A stretch of 64,000 nt of DNA, from assembly GCF_004365655.1 (NCBI RefSeq), contig NZ_SOEO01000001.1:992001-1056000 (forward strand), in the 5' to 3' direction. The DNA comes from Epilithonimonas xixisoli (GTDB lineage Bacteria > Bacteroidota > Bacteroidia > Flavobacteriales > Weeksellaceae). A program made the translations under genes and the position numbers. Positions 45,201 through 53,181 of the stretch are shown in pieces. How positions within the stretch are numbered: position 1 is the first letter of the stretch; the number at the start of each line of letters is the position of its first letter. The notes below the pieces were generated by a model. The model searched no databases. It saw only the letters and a list, made by a program, of their open reading frames with translations, and was not told where the DNA came from.

Positions 45201-46940
45201 GGAGGAACACAGATGATCTATGACCCGGTTACAAGACAGCTTTATGACTCTGATCCAGCTACTTCAAGTGTCGGTGTAGAAACCAGAGATGGGTACGGTT
45301 CTATAAGAATCACGAGTATCAATGGAGCTCCCATCACACAAATCATTTTTGAGAGATATGATGAGCCTAATTCATCAAGTGTAACGGATGGGTTTTTCTA
45401 TACTTTTTCTGTAGAGGCAATTTGCGACTCGGATGGAGATGGTATCCCTAACCGTTTAGATCTTGATAGCGACGGTGACGGATGTACAGATGCAGTAGAA
45501 GGAGGAGGAACTTTTACCAGCACAAATTTGGTAAATGCTTCTGGTGCGCTTTCTACACAAACACCAAATCAAAACCTTGGGAATACAGTTGGGAATACAG
45601 CAACGACAATGGGAGTTCCAACCATTGCTACCACAGGTCAAACAGTTGGGAATTCTCAAGCCTCTTCAAAGAACGATTGTCTGGATTCTGACGGTGACGG
45701 CATTCCAGATTGGCAAGATGTAGATGATGATAATGACGGGATTTTGGATACTGCAGAATGTAGCAATACTTTTGGAGATTTGCTTACTGCATTTGGCGCA
45801 GGTAGATTGTTGGGTATTATGCCTTCAGATTTTGGATTAGGTTTAGGTGTTAAAAACCAAAATATAACCAGAGATATAAGTACTAAATTTGGTTATCCTG
45901 CTAATTCAGGTGCGGTTGTCATTTCAATTACAAATGCATCTGTGCATCCAACTCAGGACGCTTGGTGGACTAAATTTGGAGAATCACAGTCTGTGTGGAG
46001 AGTCACAGGAACTATGAGTGCTTTTGTATTAATGACTCAAAATCCTGAATATTATGGCAGTGACAGCAAAACAATTCACATCTATGATGGTGACACTGTT
46101 ATCCCTATCACTGGAACTGGTATTCCAGGACAAGATAATCAGACTCCATCAGCACAATGGTCAACAAATCTGACTGCTACTGCTAAAACACTTGCCAATC
46201 TCCAGCCTGAAGATAGCAACAATGCAAACATCAAGATTGGACAATGGAGATTCGCCAATATGAATTTTGGACAAAAAACTTTTGGTTTCTCAACTACCAC
46301 AAGATTTGCAGATCCTACCTACGCTGTAAATATGTATTTGGAATGTGATTCTGATATGGATGGAATTCCGGATAGGCTAGATTTGGATAGCGATGCGGAT
46401 GGTTGTTCAGATGCTTTGGAGGGAGGTGCTATAATAGAAACTTCTCAATTACAGACCTCTGGAGGAACTTTGAGCGGAGGAAGTACAAACGTTAATCAAA
46501 ATATTTGTACAACGTGTGTCAGCACAGGCGGAGCCAATATTGGATTGCCGCAGTTTGCAACACCGGTTCCATCTGGGTATAGCAATGCCACAGGACAAAG
46601 TATTGGAGATTCCAAAAATGGTGCTGTTGCGGCTTGTTACTGTACACAGCCACCTGCTGCAGGAACAGGAGAAATCACAAAAGTGGGAATCTCTGTTCAG
46701 CAAAAGCAAGAAGGCTGGCCACAGAATATCCCGAATGGTCACATTGTTTTGGAATCCAAAGAAAAAGGATTAGTCATTACAAGAGTAGCTCACGTTAGTT
46801 TTGTACCTCAAGCGACGGATTCTATTGCCACGCCATTCGCAGGAATGTTGGTTTATGACATTCAGGATTCTTGTGTGAAACTTTATAACGGAATCAACTG
46901 GAAATGTCTTGAGAGAAGTTGTAATACAGCCAGTAATTAA
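39300..46940 (+). CDS. Giant secreted surface protein with thrombospondin type 3-like calcium cassettes
   Basis: This 2546-residue protein has a signal peptide (about 1-31). A beta-sandwich, lectin-like N-terminal region (about 32-205) is followed by a cadherin/CshA-like domain (VNDSRTVIGTNPITFNILTN, about 212-320). From ~321 onward come alternating acidic cassettes: seven of the DLDDDNDGILD kind and seven of the LDLDSDxDGCxDAxEG kind, which should bind Ca2+. Between them are insert modules: a repeated discoidin-like module (SPNCFYTSAEANAISSVVSP), a PA14-like module (about 1255-1427, YVFNLTYGDDHVFIYKNGVK) and unique ones. The last ~95 residues (WPQNIPNGHIVLESKEKGLV, then MLVYDIQDSCVKLYNGINWK) are shared in style with the next gene. 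No classical type IX sorting tail is evident. Probably an adhesin or matrix protein. Confidence 0.85.
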   Translation: MEEFYSKNNTNRFWKILLILIAFFPNLMLSQSVPSSLGTTNCWDCVPNVGWTKVLGTPDVSDANNAAATTNGGLWTGRPLPLPPNGHTHWITIRDVGGAGAEEIIRTTISSLEIGKEYEVIVYSMAALTGTASGAYSRTYIDQFFFEIEGGTRVAINDVTQNSWGVKKLRFTATSTSRTLTFYPGANGAGTAGYEAVNISLTVNAINSVPIAVNDSRTVIGTNPITFNILTNDSDPGGSLNVNSVDLDPSTPGLQKTFSNAQGSWSVNTVGDVTFTPAPYFYGTATIPYTVDDNYTVPGSTPVTSAPATSSPANIFVFVSLDSDGDGVTDDVDLDDDNDGILDTDEADCINKVTNLSVYNGQSTSQAVLSANNITVGTSRMLVTHTTFGNGNININEISDNHVPGEVGIRLGHPNNTTRTEDNRIESNYTFSAPVSNFNFSLHDVDAGDIIRVILYDQNGNVIPIVSSMYTILTPGSVSYSTTNNYFQDTTGSDTSGTVGTIRFNLTGYLISRITLQYWDLEDTGTYSFVPQTGQECNGSKDTDGDGIPDRLDLDSDNDGCPDAIEGAGNLTTLVNSSMPGGNSGATSGTHNQPVIQNLGNTVGSTATTRGIPTVAGTGQGLGQSADATKNDCLDSDADGIPNWQDLDDDNDGILDALESPNCFYNATEANVITSVKSKFNPSAGTNIPNLYDASTATVFNFGGSQIVNPDDALLTVEYIVPVALTNLNVDQLASGLMTAGTNRFGKLFGSNDGVNYTALSAAGGGIRVDNTGIKTFPNLTPTVSYKYYQVRYVGTVAAGNTTSGIIGTGNIREITGDFNAAAYVPSANQKPGVCTSDSDGDGIPNHLDLDSDGDGCTDAIEGAATFTPANLVTATGSISTQTPNQNLGNTVNTTVGSPSYGVPTIAGAGQGLGESQNSTKNDCLDSDGDGVPDHADLDDDNDGILDAVESPNCFYTSAEANAISSVVSPFNGVAPDPLAGNNIPTLFNGSTADANPFNFAAAQTITPGTAIFTITYPTAIALSTLTVTQTANGMTPASRYGVLYGSTDGVSYVPVSNTAGILLNASSVAFTVTSSTPYRYYQIRYIGTASNGNTTNSLLGTVAIQEIASVIAASYIPSANPKPGICSADTDADGIPNHLDLDSDNDGCTDAYEGGANITIGQLVNSTGTVSVGFGSTAPNQNLGNAVNTTAGSASYGVPTIVGAGQSLGDSQNNLLNECLDSDGDGIPDVADLDDDNDGILDSVEGICTANSPLSLTGWKATVYDAPVINAWTQISASTSFPTASYAPIATFDYNEFAGTNNAFSINFTVTPYGINATHPKVINFSGTPISSAATNEDFAVLFRKTIEYREAGTYVFNLTYGDDHVFIYKNGVKVNQQQDVYNVAPLNGFATISVVAGDEISVLLVEENLYNTTINIGTSKTAGICYLNDTDGDGIPNYLDLDSDNDGCPDAIEGASTTITSSNLVNSSMPGGNSGATSGNHNQPVIQNLGNTVNTTSGSPSYGVPTIANAGQGIGNSQNSNINDCLDSDGDGVPNHEDLDDDNDGILDAIESPSCFYTSAEANVISSVVSPFNGVAPDPLAGNNIPTLFNGITADANPFNFAAAQTITPGTAIFTITYPTAIPLSTLTVTQAANGMTPTSRYGVLYGSTDGVSYVPVSSTAGVLLNTNPGVTFTVTSSTPYRYYQIRYIGTVSNGNATNSLLGTVAIQEIASVVAASYIPSANPKPGICSADTDGDGIPNHLDLDSDGDGCTDAIEGGAAFTTANLVTATGTIATQTPNQNLGNTVGNTATTMGVPTIATTGQTIGNSQSLSKNDCLDSDGDGVPDWEDLDDDNDGILDSAECPPVYADYTATTITGAADPIATVANIRWGSVTGTLIRTNNGTTVNSALNFSTLNFSNSSVFTPAGSATQSMISEGITGFNNTSNFTRYTLTLDQPVESITLQLANWDYMRTRFVGSHREERLSGGTQMIYDPVTRQLYDSDPATSSVGVETRDGYGSIRITSINGAPITQIIFERYDEPNSSSVTDGFFYTFSVEAICDSDGDGIPNRLDLDSDGDGCTDAVEGGGTFTSTNLVNASGALSTQTPNQNLGNTVGNTATTMGVPTIATTGQTVGNSQASSKNDCLDSDGDGIPDWQDVDDDNDGILDTAECSNTFGDLLTAFGAGRLLGIMPSDFGLGLGVKNQNITRDISTKFGYPANSGAVVISITNASVHPTQDAWWTKFGESQSVWRVTGTMSAFVLMTQNPEYYGSDSKTIHIYDGDTVIPITGTGIPGQDNQTPSAQWSTNLTATAKTLANLQPEDSNNANIKIGQWRFANMNFGQKTFGFSTTTRFADPTYAVNMYLECDSDMDGIPDRLDLDSDADGCSDALEGGAIIETSQLQTSGGTLSGGSTNVNQNICTTCVSTGGANIGLPQFATPVPSGYSNATGQSIGDSKNGAVAACYCTQPPAAGTGEITKVGISVQQKQEGWPQNIPNGHIVLESKEKGLVITRVAHVSFVPQATDSIATPFAGMLVYDIQDSCVKLYNGINWKCLERSCNTASN
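42127..42697 (+). repeat. Near-identical internal DNA repeat in the giant gene, copy A
   Basis: About 570 bases from GGAATTTTAGATGC to the codons for PKPGIC recur at 43936-44506 with few differences, offset by exactly 1809 bases (603 codons). A more diverged relative lies at about 41260-41800. Confidence 0.8.
43936..44506 (+). repeat. Near-identical internal DNA repeat in the giant gene, copy B
   Basis: This is the partner of 42127-42697. Recombination between the two copies would remove or duplicate 603 codons in frame, changing protein length without breaking the gene. Confidence 0.8.
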
Positions 46941-46956
46941 TTAAATCATTAAACAA

Positions 46957-47487
46957 ATGAAAAATATAATATTAACAGCGTTTTTTAGCTTAGTTACGAC
47001 GACTTTGAATGCTCAGATATCGATAGGCAAAAGTGCAATTACCAATGCCAGTGTCTTGATGGAGTTTGATAATGCTTTGACAAATAAGAAAGGTATCATC
47101 CTCTCCACGGTGGATAACGTTACCAATGCAATTGGATCAACTCCCGCTGCTAACAACGGAACATTCTTGTTTGACAGAAGTGATGACCGTGTGAAAATGT
47201 ACGAAAACAATACTTGGATAAATCTAAGTGATCCTGGTAGTGAAACTAAAATTACGCCCAATACTTCAGCTGAAACAACTGCTAATCAAGGTGCCATCAT
47301 CGGAGCAGATACAAGCAATGCAAAAGGTGTTTTGGTCTTGGAAGCTAGCAACAAAGCCTTGGTTTTACCTTGGATTCGTGATCCGCATTTGACAGTTCTC
47401 AATCCTTATCCGGGAATGATGTGCTATGACACAACCAGCAGAACTTTGGCAGTGTTTGACGGCACGGTTTGGAACTATTGGAAATAA
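46957..47487 (+). CDS. Small secreted partner of the giant surface protein
   Basis: This 176-residue protein has a signal peptide (MKNIILTAFFSLVTTTLNAQ). Its two halves both resemble the terminal module of the giant protein. The first runs ASVLMEFDNALTNKKGIILS to FLFDRSDDRVKMYENNTWIN. The second runs GVLVLEASNKALVLPWIRDP to GMMCYDTTSRTLAVFDGTVW. This 'value, then displayed label, then fill-in' type repeat is common in flavobacterial surface loci. It starts 16 bases after the giant gene, so the two are co-transcribed and probably exported together. Function unknown. Confidence 0.7.
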   Translation: MKNIILTAFFSLVTTTLNAQISIGKSAITNASVLMEFDNALTNKKGIILSTVDNVTNAIGSTPAANNGTFLFDRSDDRVKMYENNTWINLSDPGSETKITPNTSAETTANQGAIIGADTSNAKGVLVLEASNKALVLPWIRDPHLTVLNPYPGMMCYDTTSRTLAVFDGTVWNYWK

Positions 47488-47512
47488 ATTGATTTTTTAA
47501 TCAACTATAATT

Positions 47513-47545
47513 AAGCCTTCAAAATTAGATTTTGAAGGCTTTTTC
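47513..47545. terminator. Terminator after the surface-protein operon
   Basis: A perfect 12-bp stem AAGCCTTCAAAA / TTTTGAAGGCTT with a TTAGA loop is followed by T residues. The DUF1826 gene converges on it from the other side. Confidence 0.88.
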
Positions 47546-47553
47546 TTGATGAA

Positions 47554-48252
47554 TCAACAGATGAGAAGCAGTCTTAGTTCTCCATCATTTTCCACGGGCG
47601 CGCGATGAATGCAAGGCGGCGTTTTTTGATCGGGATGATCTACAGATAAACGCCAAAGATTGCCAATTCCTAAACTAATGGGCATTGCATTCGATTTTGG
47701 CTGATAATGCAAATCAAAATAATATTCCTCCAAAAAGTTTTCAAATCCTGATTCAGGACCATCATAGAGTTTTTTGAGTTCTTCACGAATTTCTGGAACT
47801 AATATTTTTTGAATAGCCATATCATTAGGCAAAATATCGCTGGTTGCGCCAAAATAGGTGCAGAGATAAGTACTGGTTGCCACAGGAGATCTATCAACGT
47901 GGTAGGAATAAACATCTGTCGAGATAAAATCAAACTCGTTATCCCGCTGATAGTTTCTTAATAAATTAAGCGATGGTGATGCACCAAAATCGGTTAAAAG
48001 TTGCAGATCGGATAAAATAATTTCTCTGGCAAATTCTCCTTCCTGCGACAATTCCAATGCTAAAAGATCTTCTGGTGAAACTTCGGTAATGTCCTCTTTC
48101 AAATGGAGCTTGGAAACTATTTCTTTGAAATCTCCCGACAGTTCTCTCTCCCAGCAAACGGCATTCATTTGACCTTCGAAATTTCTTTTCACAAGATCAG
48201 AAAACGAATTTACAATGGCGATTTGAGATGTTTCTAATAGATAATCTTTCAT
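47554..48252 (-). CDS. DUF1826 family protein
   Basis: This 232-residue cytosolic protein matches the DUF1826 pattern: YSYHVDRSPVATSTYLCTYF near residue 116, DILPNDMA, and a C-terminal PPCIHRAPVENDGELRLLL. The HxD and later His-Arg residues in a likely double-stranded beta-helix recall metal-dependent oxygenases, but no activity is established for the family. DUF1826 proteins often occur with zinc-related genes in other bacteria; no such neighbour is here. Monocistronic. Confidence 0.75.
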   Translation of the reverse strand: MKDYLLETSQIAIVNSFSDLVKRNFEGQMNAVCWERELSGDFKEIVSKLHLKEDITEVSPEDLLALELSQEGEFAREIILSDLQLLTDFGASPSLNLLRNYQRDNEFDFISTDVYSYHVDRSPVATSTYLCTYFGATSDILPNDMAIQKILVPEIREELKKLYDGPESGFENFLEEYYFDLHYQPKSNAMPISLGIGNLWRLSVDHPDQKTPPCIHRAPVENDGELRLLLIC

Positions 48253-48335
48253 AGAATTGCAAAATAATGTTGTGTAATTATAATAAAAATTAGTTTAGGT
48301 TTTATGGTAATTAAACTAATCCTAAAAATTTCAAA

Positions 48336-49367
48336 TCAGAAGCCAATACAAAGCAAAGTTTCGCCCAAATTCACAGGTGGCGTTCCTATTTTGTAGAGGA
48401 TGACACCAGATTCCGGCGCTGTGATTTCTTTAATTTTATTTCCAAAAATATCGTTTATAAAACCAATTAATTCACCTTTTTTTACAGAATCTCCAGCTTT
48501 CAAATCACTGTAGAAAATCCCCTGAACTGGCACAGAAACATACGCTTGCTGGTTGTATCTTATTTTTACAGGGTTCGCTCTTGTGATATTTTCATCATAC
48601 ATTTTAAGCTCAGACATCATTCTGAAAATGGCATTTTTTGTGAAAGATAATTCCGACTTTTCCCAGTTTCCTAATTTTCCAATCTCAATGCTCAGTGCAG
48701 GAATACCTTGTCTCACCGCTTGTTTGAAAGAGTACATCGCCGGTTTGTCTGCAGGCAAAATGTATGGGTAGGAAACCACGGTGTCAAAACCACTTACTTC
48801 GCTCAGTTTTGCAGCCAGTTGCGTTTGCTTTGTAAACTCTTTGTTGTCGTAGTAGCAGATAAATGGAATCAAATCTTCGCCCACATCACCGCCATGCATA
48901 TCCAGCAAAACATCGGTTACGCCAAAGATTTCTTTCGTCATAAAATCTGCCATCACTTCCGTGATTGTTCCGTTGGGATTTCCAGGGAAAACGCGGTTCA
49001 GATTCAGTTGGTCAATTGGATTTACGAATGGCGTTCTTTTGTAAAATGAGGTCACATTTACGATGGGAATAATGATGAGGTTTCCACGCAATTTTTTTGG
49101 ATCAATTTCTTTGCGAAGTTCTAGCAGAGACATAATGGTAGGATATTCCATCCCGTGGATTCCTGCGATGATGGTGAACGTTGGACCTTTTTGTTTTCCC
49201 TTTATCACGGTGATTGGCATATCTACAGATGCCGTTTTATCCAATGTTTGCAATGTGAAAACAGTGTCTTTTACTGTTTCTTTTTCGCTTAGTATTTTTT
49301 TGAGTTTAAGATTTTGAGCCGAGACTGATAAGCTGATAAAAACGGCTAATAACGAGTAAAATTTCAT
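48336..49367 (-). CDS. Secreted succinylglutamate desuccinylase/aspartoacylase-family metallohydrolase
   Basis: This 343-residue protein has a signal peptide (MKFYSLLAVFISLSVSAQ), so it is periplasmic or exported. The zinc-carboxypeptidase-like fold of the AstE/AspA family is shown by IIAGIHGMEYPTIMSLLELR (zinc ligands His and Glu), RGNLIIIPIVNVTSFYKRTP, DVLLDMHGGDVGEDLIPFIC (third zinc ligand His) and the likely catalytic Glu in ALSIEIGKLG. The C-terminal ~80 residues form a biotinyl-lipoyl-like beta domain (DSVKKGELIGFINDIFGNKI). The substrate is unknown; a periplasmic peptidase or deacylase role is possible. Monocistronic. Confidence 0.83.
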   Translation of the reverse strand: MKFYSLLAVFISLSVSAQNLKLKKILSEKETVKDTVFTLQTLDKTASVDMPITVIKGKQKGPTFTIIAGIHGMEYPTIMSLLELRKEIDPKKLRGNLIIIPIVNVTSFYKRTPFVNPIDQLNLNRVFPGNPNGTITEVMADFMTKEIFGVTDVLLDMHGGDVGEDLIPFICYYDNKEFTKQTQLAAKLSEVSGFDTVVSYPYILPADKPAMYSFKQAVRQGIPALSIEIGKLGNWEKSELSFTKNAIFRMMSELKMYDENITRANPVKIRYNQQAYVSVPVQGIFYSDLKAGDSVKKGELIGFINDIFGNKIKEITAPESGVILYKIGTPPVNLGETLLCIGF

Positions 49368-50124
49368 TATAATTTTATTGATAAAACAAATAATTGACTG
49401 TTCCTCCTTACAGAAATACGATGATATTTTAAAGTTCCGAAGTTTTTTGGCTATTAAGAACTATCAAAACTAACAGTAAGAAAACCGATAAATAAAATGA
49501 AAGTAGTTCTATACGAGGATTTCTGATAATGACGGTTCAAAGTTACCATTTATAAATAGCGTAGGCAAAGTCTGACTTGTTACGAAGATATTAAATGTTG
49601 TAATTATTAGTTTTTTGGCATCAGTTTTAATGCTTATCATAGAAAATTTTCATTCTCATTTTGAGACATTTTCATATTTTGATTTGATGAATATTTTTCT
49701 CATTTTCAAAAATTACACTTTTTAGTTCTTTTTTTGGTTATTATTTTATCCCAGAATTGAAAAATTTGGGGTAAATTACTGTCTTAAAATTTGTTAATCA
49801 TAAGTTAAATTATTGTTAAAATTTGATATATTTTTAATGTCTTAATTCTGCATTAAGGTTTGGTTCATATTGAATTAATATTGATAGTTTGTTTTAAATT
49901 ATTATTTTAGTAATTTAATGATATTCAAATGTTTATAGCTTAAAATTATTTTGATTTTCTTTTGAATTATTTCCTTTTTTTTTATTTCATAAATGCTTTT
50001 CGGGAGCAATTTTCTATTTCATTTTGATGCTGAATGTTAACAAATTCTGCTTCATCTATTTTGTATATGAATTCTTTTATTACATTTAGAAGTGTAAAAA
50101 ATACATTTATAAAATAAGCCTTTT
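49368..50124. other. 757-base A+T-rich region upstream of the arabinan PUL
   Basis: I find no convincing gene on either strand. The left third is ordinary sequence between divergent genes. The right two thirds (from about 49600) are exceptionally A+T-rich, with long T tracts, and end 25-75 bases before the SusC start with no perfect TAnnTTTG box. Its length suggests it holds the regulated PUL promoter. Confidence 0.6.
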
Positions 50125-53100
50125 ATGAATAAAAAAATTGATTCCATTTCAAAGATAGCCGGTCGATTCTTATCATTTTCCAGCTCTCGAAAATTTATGG
50201 TTGTGCTTTTCGCCACCATCTCCAGTTCTATTTATTCACAACAGATCATAAAAGGGTCGGTTGTATCTAATTCCGACGGTAAACCTGTATCCAACGCAAC
50301 AATCAAGATTGCAAATTCCAAAGTTTTGGTGGAGAGTGATGCAGATGGAAATTTTGAAATCACTGCAAGTCCAGATGATGTTCTTGTATTCACTTCTTCT
50401 GACTTTGACTCTCAGGAAATCAAAGTAGGGAAGAAGACTTTGTTTAATATCAAACTAAGAAGAAATCTTAACAATATTGATGAAGTTGTCGTAATCGGTT
50501 ACGGTAAACAAAAGAAATCTGACATCACAGGCGCAGTTTCGGTTGTGAAGATGGAGGATGCGAAAAAAACGGTAACTTATGATATTGCAAAACAATTACA
50601 AGGACAAGTTGCAGGTGTGACCATGCAATCTTCTGGTGAGCCGGGAGGTTTTGTGAATATGAAAATCCGAGGGATTACATCTTTTACGAATAACAATCCA
50701 CTCTTCGTTGTAGATGGAATTATGGTCAATAGTCCTGGCGATTTTGCTCCGGGTGATGTAGAGTCTATTCAGGTTTTGAAAGATGCTTCTGCTGCTGCTA
50801 TCTACGGTGTGCGTGGAGCTGCGGGTGTTGTCATCATCACAACGAAGCAAGGCGCTAAAGGAAAAATGAGTATTGGCTACAAAGGATTAAATGGTTTTCA
50901 GTTTGCGCCTAAAAAACTAAGTCTTACCAATCGTGAGCAATATCAGCAAATTACAAATCAATCTTATTTGAATGCTGGTCTTCCAATTCTTTCTGGAAAC
51001 GATCCTAACAGTCCATATTATATTAATAATGTTGATACAGATTGGCAGGAAGAAGGTTTTACGACGGGACAAATTCAGAATCATTCTGTAAACTTCAATG
51101 GAGGTTCAGAAAATTTGAGTTACAGTATTAATCTAGATTATTTTAAAAACACCGCTTATCTCAACACACCACAAGATTTTGAAAGATATGCGTTGAATGC
51201 TAACTTCAGTGGTAAAAAAGGAGACAAGTTCAAATATGGCGGTAAGTTTTCCTACACACAATCTGATAAGGAAAATTTCAATGGGTACAACAACGGTTCT
51301 GTTTTAGTTTCATTGATTCAGGCAATTCCTACAATGCCAATGTATGATTCTAACCGTTTAGGAGGATTTGGTGGAACAGATGCTAATACGCAGGCTGCTA
51401 TCTCTCTGAACGTTTTAGGTTATAACCGTTTGATTCAAAACAATACGAAAAGAAACCGTTTCTTAGGAGACTTCTGGGCAGAGTACGAAATTGTGAAAGG
51501 CCTTAAATATAAGCTAGATGTTTCTGCAGACAGAACGACTGTTCATAACCGTTTATTTAATCCTGAATCGGATTTAGGATGGTACTACATCACAGAAGCT
51601 AGAGAAGCACAATTGGATGTTTCGGACAACTCTTTGCAAACCACATTCATCAATAATCTATTGACTTATGATTTAAAACTTGGAGATCATAATTTCAATT
51701 TTATGGCAGGATGGATTCAGCAGAGAGACGATTACTATAACCATTGGTCAAGAGGTGTTGGTTACGCAGCGGGAACTATCCCACAACTGGAATATGCCAC
51801 TGCCAGAGACACCGGAGAATATAGAAATGTAGTGACAACAACTTCTTACATCGGAAGGGTAAATTATAACTATAATGAAAAGTATCTTTTCACAGCCAAT
51901 TTCCGTCAAGATAAAACGTCACTGTTTGCACCAAGAAACAATCATGCAGAAAACTTCTCATTCTCTGGAGGATGGAGATTGGACAAAGAAGAATTCATCA
52001 AACTTCCGGATTATATCAAATTATTAAAACTGAGAGGAAGCTGGGGAAGATTGGGTAACAATACCATTCCTGTGTACTCTTGGGAAAACACCATCAATCC
52101 GTTCGCAAATTATATTTTTGGAGGTGGATTGCAACCAGGATCTACTATGATTACAATCAAAGATCCAAACATCAAATGGGAAACTGTAGAATCTACAAGT
52201 GCGGCATTAGAACTTAACTTGTTCAACAAATTAGATTTCACTGCAGAATATTATACCAAGAAATCTTATGACATGCTTTTGTCTGTGCCGTTGCCATTCA
52301 GTTCTGGTGGAACGCCAAACAACATTGTTACCAATGCTGGTGATATGAAAAGTATGGGATGGGAGTTCACATTAGGTTACCGTCAAAACATTGGGGATTT
52401 TAGATTAGCATTCAATGCCAACTTGGGAATCATGGACAATGAGGTTCTGAAACTTGGTGAAAATAATAGCCCTATTATCGGAATCAATTCCAGAACAGAA
52501 GTGGGAAGATCTGCAGGAGAACTTTACGGTTGGATCGCAGAAGGGATTTTCCAAAACACAGCCGATGTTCAAGGACACGCTACTCAGACGAATGCTGCTC
52601 CTGGTGATGTGAAATTCAAGGATCTAAACGGTGACGGAATTATTGATGACCAAGACAGAACTTTCCTTGGAAGATCTATGCCTAAATATACTTTTGGTAT
52701 CAATCTAAGTGCGACTTACAAGAATTTCGATTTATCAATGTTCTGGCAAGGAATGGCTGGTCATTACATTTATAATGGAACCTACTCATCTTTAATGATT
52801 GGAGATTTGACCAACCATTCTACAGATATGTTGAACTATTGGACACCCGAAAATACCAATACAAACATCCCAAGACCGGTTAAAAATAATCCAAACGATA
52901 ACAATAGACCATCTAACAGATTCGTAGAAAAAGGAGATTACATCAAATTGCAAGCGCTGGAGATTGGATACACTTTCGAGACAGATAAAACAATTTTTAA
53001 CAAAGTTAGAATCTACACATCTGGTCAGAATCTCTTGACATTTACAAAATACAAAGGTTACGATCCAGATTTCATCAGTGATGGATTGATATCAAGAGGT

Positions 53101-53163
53101 TTTGAATTTGGTTCATTCCCAAATCCAGTCACCGTTTCTTTTGGTATCGAAGCTAACTTCTAA
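50125..53163 (+). CDS. susC: SusC/RagA-family TonB-linked outer membrane transporter
   Basis: This 1012-residue transporter imports oligosaccharides through the outer membrane with its SusD partner, powered by TonB-ExbBD. A signal segment (FMVVLFATISSSIYSQ, about 25-40) precedes a carboxypeptidase-D-regulatory-like domain (GSVVSNSDGKPVSNATIKIA, about 45-115). The family motif NIDEVVVIGYGKQKKSDITG follows, then the plug (QLQGQVAGVTMQSSGEPGG; VVDGIMVNSP; VLKDASAAAIYGVRGAAGVV) and the 22-strand barrel to a terminal Phe (VSFGIEANF). The C-terminal third has a Ca-binding-like loop DLNGDGIIDDQD. First gene of the PUL; susD starts 18 bases later. The arabinan substrate is inferred from the downstream enzymes. 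Confidence 0.95.
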   Translation: MNKKIDSISKIAGRFLSFSSSRKFMVVLFATISSSIYSQQIIKGSVVSNSDGKPVSNATIKIANSKVLVESDADGNFEITASPDDVLVFTSSDFDSQEIKVGKKTLFNIKLRRNLNNIDEVVVIGYGKQKKSDITGAVSVVKMEDAKKTVTYDIAKQLQGQVAGVTMQSSGEPGGFVNMKIRGITSFTNNNPLFVVDGIMVNSPGDFAPGDVESIQVLKDASAAAIYGVRGAAGVVIITTKQGAKGKMSIGYKGLNGFQFAPKKLSLTNREQYQQITNQSYLNAGLPILSGNDPNSPYYINNVDTDWQEEGFTTGQIQNHSVNFNGGSENLSYSINLDYFKNTAYLNTPQDFERYALNANFSGKKGDKFKYGGKFSYTQSDKENFNGYNNGSVLVSLIQAIPTMPMYDSNRLGGFGGTDANTQAAISLNVLGYNRLIQNNTKRNRFLGDFWAEYEIVKGLKYKLDVSADRTTVHNRLFNPESDLGWYYITEAREAQLDVSDNSLQTTFINNLLTYDLKLGDHNFNFMAGWIQQRDDYYNHWSRGVGYAAGTIPQLEYATARDTGEYRNVVTTTSYIGRVNYNYNEKYLFTANFRQDKTSLFAPRNNHAENFSFSGGWRLDKEEFIKLPDYIKLLKLRGSWGRLGNNTIPVYSWENTINPFANYIFGGGLQPGSTMITIKDPNIKWETVESTSAALELNLFNKLDFTAEYYTKKSYDMLLSVPLPFSSGGTPNNIVTNAGDMKSMGWEFTLGYRQNIGDFRLAFNANLGIMDNEVLKLGENNSPIIGINSRTEVGRSAGELYGWIAEGIFQNTADVQGHATQTNAAPGDVKFKDLNGDGIIDDQDRTFLGRSMPKYTFGINLSATYKNFDLSMFWQGMAGHYIYNGTYSSLMIGDLTNHSTDMLNYWTPENTNTNIPRPVKNNPNDNNRPSNRFVEKGDYIKLQALEIGYTFETDKTIFNKVRIYTSGQNLLTFTKYKGYDPDFISDGLISRGFEFGSFPNPVTVSFGIEANF

Positions 53164-53181
53164 TTATTAATCTACAACAAA

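Noticed and set aside
49368..50124. Hidden regulator gene for the PUL
   Set aside because: No open frame with a regulator-like sequence is present on either strand; the region is A+T-rich and non-coding.
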